Below are positions 4,937 through 10,844 of a stretch of 10,844 bases of DNA, piece by piece (position 1 is the stretch's first letter; each line of letters starts with the position of its first letter). Origin of the DNA: Bacillota bacterium (GTDB taxonomy: Bacteria; Bacillota; Clostridia; Lachnospirales; Lachnospiraceae); assembly GCA_023402845.1 (NCBI GenBank), contig JAEYFP010000003.1, positions 1 to 10,844 on the forward strand, written 5' to 3'. The notes under the pieces were generated by a model. It searched no databases and was not told the origin of the DNA. It saw only the letters and a program-made list of their open reading frames with translations. The position numbers and the translations under genes are program-made.

Positions 4937-4990
4937 ATATCTAAATTTAGGATTCTTTATGATAAATATAGAGAAGGTGGGGAGCGGAGT

Positions 4991-6697
4991 ATGAAATTAA
5001 GGACAAGGATTATAATGTTGTCTGTTCTTCCAATCATTATTCTGGGGACGCTTGTTTATTTTATTGCGTCAATTAATATCAGGGAGAATATGTCAAGAGA
5101 AATATTTACCGGCTTGCAGGCATCTGCCATTTCTGTCAGAAACCAGTTGGATAACAGGGCGCGCGGCGAGTACCGGATTGATGATGCGGGTAATTATATG
5201 TGGAAAGGATCCACCTATAATATTACTACGGATTATTCTACCGTTGACACAGTAAAAGAAGCGACAGGCATTGAAACAACAATTTTTTTCGGCGATGTGA
5301 GATTTGCTACCTCAATCAGAGATGAAGCGGGACAGCGTCTGGTATATACGCAGGCCAATGAAAAAGTCACAGAGGCGGTATTGGAAGGCAATGAAACCTA
5401 TGAGGCCACGGATGTCGATGTTGTCGGTGAGAAGTTTTATGGATATTACATTCCTTTAATTCAGGAACATTCCAATGAAGCAATCGGTATGGTGTTCTGC
5501 GGAAAGAATCAGTCAATTGTAGAAGGCGAAATCAAAAATGTAACAAACAGCATTTTGCTGGTGACGGTAGTTGTGATGCTGATATGTGGTGCAATCGCGA
5601 TTCCGATGTCCAACCAGATTGTAAAAGTGCTTGGAAAGGGAATTTATTTGGTTGATGCGGTGTCAAAGGGCGATTTGAGTGTAGAGCTGGAGACAAAGTA
5701 TTTAAAGCGTAAGGATGAAATTGGAAACATGTGCCGTTATATCGATAGCCTGCGCCGGGAACTGATTAGTATTGTCGGCGGTTTAAAGGAGCAGAGCACT
5801 GTTTTATATCAAGCCTCCGAAAGGCTGGATGTGACTTCCAATAATGCATACGAAGCGGTCGAACAGGTTGAGCATGCGATTCAGGAGATTGCCGAGGGCG
5901 CGACTTCACAAGCCGATGAGACGCAAAAAGCGACGGAAAATGTTATTTTGATGGGACGTATGGTTGAAGATACGGGCACCCAATTCTTTGAATTGAAAAA
6001 TAATGCAGCCGCAATGCAGGGACTCAGTGAGGAAGCAACCGCCATTTTGAATGAATTAAACCAAATTAATCAGCAGGCGACCGGCGCGATCAATGTAATC
6101 TATGAACAGACGAATACGACAAATGAATCGGCATTAAAGATTCGCGAGGCAACGAATTTGATTACTGAAATTGCAGAGGAAACAAATCTGTTGTCGCTTA
6201 ATGCATCGATTGAGGCGGCACGTGCGGGTGAGCAGGGACGTGGGTTTGCGGTTGTCGCCGCACAGATTCAAAAGCTGGCAGAGCAGTCTAACGATTCCGC
6301 AAGGCAAATCGAGGAAATTATCACTTCATTGCTTCAGGATTCAGCCAAGTCCGTTAAGACAATGAATGAGGTTCGCACTATTATGGAGCAGCAGAATACA
6401 AATGTCAAACGGACGGAGAATGCTTTTACTGATGTTAAGGATGGAATTGATCATTCCATGGAAGGCATTAACTATGTTGCGGAAAATACAAAAAAACTGG
6501 ATGGTGCAAGAGTCAGGGTTATCGATGCGGTACAGAACCTGACGGCGATTGCGGAAGAAAATGCAGCAGGAACAGAAGAGACTTCTGCATCGACCACGGA
6601 GTTTGGAAATATGCTGGGTGGTATCCGTAGTGAGGCGGAAGCACTTAAGAGCGTTGCCAATGAACTGGAAGAGCGAATGAAAATCTTTAAACTCTAA
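4991..6697 (+). CDS. Methyl-accepting chemotaxis protein, single-Cache type
   Basis: This transmembrane chemoreceptor senses an extracellular ligand and controls the CheA-CheW kinase complex. The 568-aa layout is: N-terminal helix (about 7-29), an extracytoplasmic domain of about 155 residues (30-185) with the size and position of a single Cache domain, a second helix (186-206), HAMP (about 207-260), and a long coiled-coil signalling domain to the C terminus. The hairpin tip is very conserved: EIAEETNLLSLNASIEAARA at 393-412, followed by GEQGRGFAVVA. Glu-rich EENAAGTEETSAS (522-534) resembles a methylation region. The protein ends at ERMKIFKL and has no CheR-tethering pentapeptide. ATG 4991 is preceded by AAGGTGGGGAG at 4974-4984. 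The ligand cannot be inferred, and no other chemotaxis gene is nearby. Confidence 0.93.
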   Translation: MKLRTRIIMLSVLPIIILGTLVYFIASINIRENMSREIFTGLQASAISVRNQLDNRARGEYRIDDAGNYMWKGSTYNITTDYSTVDTVKEATGIETTIFFGDVRFATSIRDEAGQRLVYTQANEKVTEAVLEGNETYEATDVDVVGEKFYGYYIPLIQEHSNEAIGMVFCGKNQSIVEGEIKNVTNSILLVTVVVMLICGAIAIPMSNQIVKVLGKGIYLVDAVSKGDLSVELETKYLKRKDEIGNMCRYIDSLRRELISIVGGLKEQSTVLYQASERLDVTSNNAYEAVEQVEHAIQEIAEGATSQADETQKATENVILMGRMVEDTGTQFFELKNNAAAMQGLSEEATAILNELNQINQQATGAINVIYEQTNTTNESALKIREATNLITEIAEETNLLSLNASIEAARAGEQGRGFAVVAAQIQKLAEQSNDSARQIEEIITSLLQDSAKSVKTMNEVRTIMEQQNTNVKRTENAFTDVKDGIDHSMEGINYVAENTKKLDGARVRVIDAVQNLTAIAEENAAGTEETSASTTEFGNMLGGIRSEAEALKSVANELEERMKIFKL

Positions 6698-6728
6698 ATA
6701 ATTAAAAAGAACAACGATTGTATAAAAG

Positions 6729-6755
6729 AGGAAGCGGGGTTGCAATCCGCTTCCT
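6729..6755. terminator. Hairpin after the chemoreceptor gene, weak terminator candidate
   Basis: AGGAAGCGG (6729-6737) pairs perfectly with CCGCTTCCT (6747-6755) around a 9-nt loop. No real U-tract follows (TGCGTT), so factor-independent termination is doubtful; it may instead protect the 3' end of the chemoreceptor mRNA. Confidence 0.4.
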
Positions 6756-6814
6756 TGCGTTATGTACATTGCAAGGGTCAAAACAGAATTCTAAACGGGA
6801 AAGGAACGAAGAAC

Positions 6815-7369
6815 ATGGCGGATAAAAATATTGACAGATATTATTTTTATAATGAAGAGGATGCGGCAATAGCACACGAGGAGATGCAGAAAATTCAATA
6901 TATTTCCGAGAAGATAAAGGAGGAAGATCCAAAGGAGATACTTGCCGTTTATGACAAAATGATTCAGAATCATATGTTTGTAACGCCTGTCGGTTATGAG
7001 TATTTGCGCAAGTTGCAGGAATTTTTATTTAAAAGCCCCGAGATCGAAGATGAACGAATAGCGGATATTCCGATCCGGCTGTCAATTGCTGCGGCAATCA
7101 GACAACAGGAGGCGGCAAAGGAACGGCCGGAGGATGTTGCGGTTAAGAAAAAGAAAAAAAACTATAAACAGGAATACAAGGCCTCGCTTGTCGTGAATGC
7201 GGTGCTTGCCATGGTAATTGCAGCGATGTTTGCCATTACTTTAAAGGCTGATCATCCGAATATTTTAAATTACAGGTCGGCATTATTAAATGAATATGCG
7301 GAATGGGAACAGAGTTTGACGGAACGGGAGGCCAAACTGCGGGAAAAGGAAGCAGCGCTTGAAAAGTGA
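6815..7369 (+). CDS. Uncharacterised single-pass membrane protein with coiled-coil end
   Basis: The protein has 184 aa. An acidic, helical N-terminal region (about 1-105) includes DRYYFYNEEDAAIAHEEMQ and a segment around PVGYEYLRKLQEF. A run KKKKKNYK (111-118) precedes one membrane helix (about 124-143), which predicts a cytoplasmic N terminus. After the membrane, residues 155-184 are Glu/Lys/Leu-rich (WEQSLTEREAKLREKEAALE) and look like a short outward-facing coiled coil. ATG 6815 is chosen because AAGGA at 6801-6805 lies about 9 nt upstream; the frame stays open to 6740 but has no other good start. I do not recognise the family. It lies alone between the chemoreceptor and the two-component operon; no promoter is convincing. 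Confidence 0.75.
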   Translation: MADKNIDRYYFYNEEDAAIAHEEMQKIQYISEKIKEEDPKEILAVYDKMIQNHMFVTPVGYEYLRKLQEFLFKSPEIEDERIADIPIRLSIAAAIRQQEAAKERPEDVAVKKKKKNYKQEYKASLVVNAVLAMVIAAMFAITLKADHPNILNYRSALLNEYAEWEQSLTEREAKLREKEAALEK

Positions 7370-7412
7370 TTGAAAAATTATCAAAAGAGTAGCAAGAATT
7401 TGTCGGTTTTCA

Positions 7413-7440
7413 CAATTTTGTCATATTTATCAGATATACT
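7413..7440 (+). promoter_or_regulatory. Possible promoter of the two-component operon
   Basis: A -10-like TATACT lies at 7435-7440, with a start expected near 7447 and AGGTGG as ribosome binding site at 7463-7468. No good -35 lies at the correct distance, which would fit an activator-dependent promoter. Upstream, AATTTGTC (7397-7404) and AATTTTGTC (7414-7422) form a loose direct repeat that could be an autoregulatory binding site; this part is speculative. Confidence 0.3.
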
Positions 7441-7473
7441 GTAAAAGATAAAGAAATATAGGCAGGTGGTAAA

Positions 7474-8151
7474 ATGGAACGAGTAAAGATATTAGTGGTA
7501 GATGATGAAAGCAGAATGAGAAAGCTTGTAAAGGATTTCCTTGTAAAGCAGGATTTTGAGGTGATTGAGGCAGAGGATGGCAGCCAGGCGTTGGATTTGT
7601 TTTTTGAGGATAAGGATATTTCTTTGATTATTCTGGATGTCATGATGCCGAAGATGGACGGCTGGCAGGTATGCCGTGAAATACGCGAGTATTCCAGAGT
7701 GCCGATCATCATGCTGACAGCAAAGGGAGATGAGAGGGATGAACTGCAGGGATTCGAGCTTGGTGTAGACGAATATATTTCTAAACCGTTCAGTCCCAAA
7801 ATTCTCGTTGCCAGAGTAGAAGCGCTTTTAAGAAGGAGCAAGGTTTACGGGGCGGATGACAGGCTGGAAGCGGGCGGGATTGTAGTAGATAAGGCCGCAC
7901 ACCTTGTTACGATAGAAGGAAAACCGATCGAACTGAGCTTTAAGGAATTCGAGCTTTTAACATATTTTCTTGAAAACCAGTCGATTGCTCTTTCACGGGA
8001 AAAAATCCTGAATCATGTGTGGAATTACGATTATTTTGGAGATGCTCGCACAATTGATACACATGTGAAGAAGCTTCGCAGTAAGATGGGTGAAAAAGGA
8101 GATTTTATTAAGACAATCTGGGGAATGGGCTATAAGTTTGAACCGGAATAG
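7474..8151 (+). CDS. OmpR/PhoB-family response regulator
   Basis: This DNA-binding transcription regulator is activated by phosphorylation from the kinase encoded next. The 225-aa protein has a receiver domain (about 4-118) with acidic pocket D10/D11, phosphoacceptor D55 in LIILDVMMP, T82 and K104 in SKPF. A linker is followed by a winged-helix domain (about 130-224) with ELSFKEFELLTYF, LSREKILNHVWNYDYFGDAR and the terminal GMGYKFE. All key residues are present. ATG 7474 follows AGGTGG with a 5-nt gap. The kinase gene starts 58 nt downstream with no terminator between. Target genes are unknown; the downstream lipoprotein gene is a candidate. Confidence 0.95.
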   Translation: MERVKILVVDDESRMRKLVKDFLVKQDFEVIEAEDGSQALDLFFEDKDISLIILDVMMPKMDGWQVCREIREYSRVPIIMLTAKGDERDELQGFELGVDEYISKPFSPKILVARVEALLRRSKVYGADDRLEAGGIVVDKAAHLVTIEGKPIELSFKEFELLTYFLENQSIALSREKILNHVWNYDYFGDARTIDTHVKKLRSKMGEKGDFIKTIWGMGYKFEPE

Positions 8152-8209
8152 AGACTTTTGCTCATTAAATGATTAAATTAGAATAGTTATAGTGAGATGA
8201 GAAAAAAAT

Positions 8210-9676
8210 ATGAAGTATTCTATTAATAAACAATTTTCTTTGATATTCAGCGGCTTGATGGCCGGCACAATTTTGGTGTGCTGGTTTGCCAATGCGATGT
8301 TTCTGGGGGATTTTTATGAACGTCACAAGCAGGGAGTGCTGCGTAATGCCTATGATCAGATAGACATGGCGGTGAGTGACGGAAATATTCAATCCGATGA
8401 CTTTGAGGTCGCATTTGAACGAATTTCTTCCAGAAATAATTTGGATATTTTGATATTAGATTCGGACACGAAGACGATCATATCTACAGTCAACGATACG
8501 GATGTGCTTACTGAGCGGATATTGAGTTACTTTTTTCGCGGGACGGAAAAAGCGATGCCGTTGTTTTCCAATAATAAGTATCATGTTCAAAAGATTTTTG
8601 ATTCATGGATGAATATGGAGTTTATTGAATTATGGGGGCTTTTATCTAATGGAAATATGATTATTATCCGTTCTCCGATGGAAAGCATTCGTGAAAGTGC
8701 TATGATTGCCAATTCCTTTCTCGCTTATGTGGGTGCAACTGCAATTGTAATCAGTGCACTCGTCATCTGGTTTATTTCAAAGAAAATAACCGAACCGATT
8801 TTAGAACTTGCCAACATCTCGGAAAAAATGACGCGTCTGGATTTTGATGCAAAATATAAAGGTGATGGCAGCCTTAATGAGGTTACACTGCTTGGGCGAC
8901 ACATTAATCAACTGTCGGAAACATTGGAAAAAACGATATCGGAGTTAAAAACAGCTAATAATGAGCTGCAGTTAGACCTTGCACGGAAGAATGAAATAGA
9001 CGAAATGCGTAAGGAATTTCTTTCTAATGTTTCTCATGAATTAAAAACTCCTATTGCGCTGATACAAGGCTATTCCGAAGGGCTGAAGGACTGTGTTAAC
9101 GATGATGAAGAAAGTAAAGACTTTTATTGCGATGTCATTATTGATGAAGCCGGAAAGATGAATAAGATTGTAAAAAACCTGCTTGAACTGAACCAGCTGG
9201 AATGTGGAAATGACAGTGTGGTCATGGAGCGGTTTGATATCACGGAACTGATCCGCAACTGTACGAATTCAATAGACATCATGCTGCGGCAGAACGAGAT
9301 CAAACTTGTTTTTAACTGCAACGAGCCAATTTATGTATGGGCGGATGAGTTTAAACTTGAGCAGATTATCAATAACTATCTTTCCAATGCAATTCATTAT
9401 GCGGAGGGAGAAAAGGTAATTGAAATCACGGTCGAGCGGGTCGAAGGCCGAATTCGAATAAAGGTGTTTAACACGGGGAGTCCAATTCCCGAGGAATCCA
9501 TCCCACATTTGTGGACAAAGTTTTACAAGGTGGATACGGCAAGAACACGGGAGTATGGGGGAAGCGGTATCGGTTTGTCCATTGTGAAGGCAATTATGGA
9601 TTCTATGAATCAGCAATATGGCGTGATTAATTATGACAACGGTGTTGCTTTCTGGTTTGAAGTAGATGGAAAATAA
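8210..9676 (+). CDS. Membrane sensor histidine kinase
   Basis: This partner kinase of the preceding regulator has 488 aa. It shows helix 1 (about 10-32), an extracytoplasmic sensor of about 135 residues without a domain I can name, helix 2 (about 167-189), HAMP (190-243), the dimerisation/phosphoacceptor domain with H276 in FLSNVSHELKTPIALIQGY, and the ATPase domain. The N box is QIINNYLSNAIHYA (385-398). The F box is LWTKFYKVDTARTREYGG (434-451), and the G2 box is GSGIGLSIVKA (451-461). In the G1 box the usual Asp is replaced by Asn (FNTGSPIP, N421). The ribosome binding site before ATG 8210 is weak (GAGATGAG). Ligand unknown. Confidence 0.94.
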   Translation: MKYSINKQFSLIFSGLMAGTILVCWFANAMFLGDFYERHKQGVLRNAYDQIDMAVSDGNIQSDDFEVAFERISSRNNLDILILDSDTKTIISTVNDTDVLTERILSYFFRGTEKAMPLFSNNKYHVQKIFDSWMNMEFIELWGLLSNGNMIIIRSPMESIRESAMIANSFLAYVGATAIVISALVIWFISKKITEPILELANISEKMTRLDFDAKYKGDGSLNEVTLLGRHINQLSETLEKTISELKTANNELQLDLARKNEIDEMRKEFLSNVSHELKTPIALIQGYSEGLKDCVNDDEESKDFYCDVIIDEAGKMNKIVKNLLELNQLECGNDSVVMERFDITELIRNCTNSIDIMLRQNEIKLVFNCNEPIYVWADEFKLEQIINNYLSNAIHYAEGEKVIEITVERVEGRIRIKVFNTGSPIPEESIPHLWTKFYKVDTARTREYGGSGIGLSIVKAIMDSMNQQYGVINYDNGVAFWFEVDGK

Positions 9677-9763
9677 TTGATTGCGTGTCCAGATATTCCA
9701 TGTTAAACTGAAAAGAAGAATGGTAATAAGTATGCAAGGATACACGAGAATATGGAGGATACT

Positions 9764-10498
9764 ATGATTGGCAGCAGGAGTATGCGTAAACGGATATCGT
9801 TGTTGATAATAGCTGCCGCAACTGGCGCACAGCTTTCCGGTTGCGGACTGACATCCGAGGTGTCTGTGCCTGAGGAGGAAAGCGGACTGATTGCGGAATA
9901 TGCGGCAGGTTTGCTGCTGAAATACGACAGCAAGCATGAAATCAAGCTTGAAAAAATTAGAGAGGAAGAGGAAGAGGCCAAAGAGGAGGATGGAACCGAC
10001 GAAACGCCGGAGGAAACGGCCAATGCTACCCATAAGGAGCTGGCAGCTGCAACGGCGGCGCCTGTTGATTCTGCCGTGCCGCTTGGCGAGGCAATGGGAC
10101 TTGCCGGTTTTAATGTTACATATCAGAGCTATGAGGTGTGCGATATTTATCCGGAGGAAGCACCGGGAGATATGTTTTTTTCCATGCAGGCATCTCCGGG
10201 AAAGGATTTGATGATTGTGCATTTCAATCTGACGAACACTTCTGAAAGTGAACAGCTGTGTGAGATGGTAAATAATAATACCTTGTTCCGCCTTGTTATT
10301 AACGGCAGCGAACGAATTAATGCGCAGACAACGATTCTTCTCAACGATTTGAAGCAATATCAGGATACGATAGCCGGTTATGGAATGGTGGATGTTGTTC
10401 TTGTATTTGAAATAGCGCAAGACGCACAGAACAGTTTTCAGACATTGCAGCTTCTCGTAGAGGATGCGGGAGCCGAAAATACCTATACTTTACAATAA
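9764..10498 (+). CDS. Secreted lipoprotein with DUF4352-like domain
   Basis: The 244-aa protein starts MIGSRSMRKRISLLIIAAAT and has a lipobox LSGC with the lipidated Cys at position 27, so it is exported and anchored to the outer face of the membrane. After the signal comes an acidic linker (about residues 62-92, rich in EEEE and EETAN). The C-terminal ~135 residues begin near GFNVTYQSYEV. The segment SPGKDLMIVHFNLTNTSES resembles the GK-hhhhh-hxhxNTS pattern of DUF4352-type immunoglobulin-like extracellular domains; this assignment is by eye. ATG 9764 is used because GGAGG (9754-9758) lies 5 nt upstream; ATG 9752 overlaps that site. The gene starts 87 nt after the kinase without a terminator, so it is likely part of the two-component operon and may modulate the sensor or be its target. 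Confidence 0.8.
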   Translation: MIGSRSMRKRISLLIIAAATGAQLSGCGLTSEVSVPEEESGLIAEYAAGLLLKYDSKHEIKLEKIREEEEEAKEEDGTDETPEETANATHKELAAATAAPVDSAVPLGEAMGLAGFNVTYQSYEVCDIYPEEAPGDMFFSMQASPGKDLMIVHFNLTNTSESEQLCEMVNNNTLFRLVINGSERINAQTTILLNDLKQYQDTIAGYGMVDVVLVFEIAQDAQNSFQTLQLLVEDAGAENTYTLQ

Positions 10499-10522
10499 AA
10501 CAAAAATATTTCAAATTTGGTA

Positions 10523-10551
10523 TTGACTTCGTGATTTCTGCGTGGTATTAT
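10523..10551 (+). promoter_or_regulatory. rRNA operon promoter
   Basis: TTGACT (10523-10528) and TATTAT (10546-10551) are separated by exactly 17 bp, and TGG precedes the -10 as in extended -10 promoters. Transcription should start near 10558. It lies only 24 bp after the lipoprotein stop with no terminator between, so some read-through from the upstream operon is possible. Confidence 0.85.
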
Positions 10552-10557
10552 ACAAAA

Positions 10558-10745
10558 GTTGCGTGTCACGAAAGACGACGGCAGCAAGAGCACCTTGAAA
10601 ACTAAACAGTATAACCAACCCTGAACAATTCAAGAAAAAAAAGAGAATGTTCAGAAGAACAAACCTAGAAACAGTAAACGGAAAAGAACGAAGCTACTTT
10701 TGAAACAAAGAGGTCAGCAGTTCTGGACCAAGGAAAAAACAAACT
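10558..10745 (+). other. Leader of the rRNA transcript
   Basis: About 190 nt lie between the predicted start and mature 16S. GAGCACCTTGAAAACTAAAC (10588-10607) is the box that precedes rRNA genes in many Firmicutes and overlaps the boxA-type antitermination position. A hairpin of about 10 bp with one bulge joins 10621-10631 to 10645-10654. GGTC and GACC around 10712-10728 may belong to the pre-16S processing stem, whose other strand is outside the window. Confidence 0.7.

Positions 10746-10844
<99 letters not shown>

Noticed and set aside
4815..4990. Sigma-28 flagellar promoter for the chemoreceptor
   Set aside because: No GCCGATAA-like -10 was found; a sigma-A type promoter fits better.
7397..7430. 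Pho-box-like direct repeats before the response regulator
   Set aside because: Only a loose AATTT(T)GTC repeat is visible, and the spacing and sequence do not support a specific PhoP/PhoB site.
9269..10420. 383-codon minus-strand ORF
   Set aside because: It lies opposite the kinase and lipoprotein genes, both of which have clear domains and start signals; its composition is typical of a shadow frame.

Overview
The window looks like a chromosomal segment of a low- to mid-GC Gram-positive Clostridia, most likely a Lachnospiraceae (Clostridium cluster XIVa) member. The evidence is the secG-rnr-smpB-ssrA gene order, the tmRNA tag ending in -LAFAA, the SmpB sequence style, the C-terminal sorting-signal-like tail of the first gene, and the first ~100 nt of a 16S rRNA. 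All genes lie on the plus strand. Genus and species cannot be decided from this window.

Layout. 1-181 is the end of a surface protein with a degenerate sortase-type tail. 182-677 has no convincing gene: it holds a foldable GC-rich stretch (190-270), a strong promoter (319-347), a cyclic-di-GMP-I riboswitch (374-446), two terminator-like hairpins and a probable secG promoter. 678-4483 is the housekeeping block for protein export and ribosome rescue: secG, rnr (RNase R), smpB, an unrecognised 77-aa ORF, and tmRNA (ssrA). 4484-4990 has no gene: it holds the tmRNA terminator, a 17-bp palindrome, repeat units and the promoter of the next gene. 4991-6697 is a membrane methyl-accepting chemotaxis protein, and 6815-7369 is an unrecognised single-pass membrane protein. 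7474-10498 is a probable operon of an OmpR-type response regulator, its sensor kinase and a lipoprotein. From 10523 a strong promoter drives an rRNA operon whose 16S gene runs off the window.

How the genes work together. SmpB and tmRNA rescue stalled ribosomes and tag the nascent chain (ADKKLAFAA). RNase R degrades structured and defective mRNA, which explains its place next to smpB. The c-di-GMP riboswitch and the chemoreceptor suggest an organism that regulates motility or surface attachment; the link to the surface protein at the left edge is only inference.

The most unusual content is a family of palindromic intergenic repeats. A 79-bp unit (called B here) with a long imperfect hairpin occurs three times in the same orientation (1003-1081, 4610-4688, 4734-4812). 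It is interleaved with AT-rich palindromes (called A) built on TATAGGAAAT, and a fourth B copy is truncated. These units lie on both sides of rnr-smpB-ssrA. The second point of interest is the c-di-GMP-I riboswitch, which has its own promoter and terminator but no obvious coding target. I see no CRISPR array, transposase, tRNA or phage gene.
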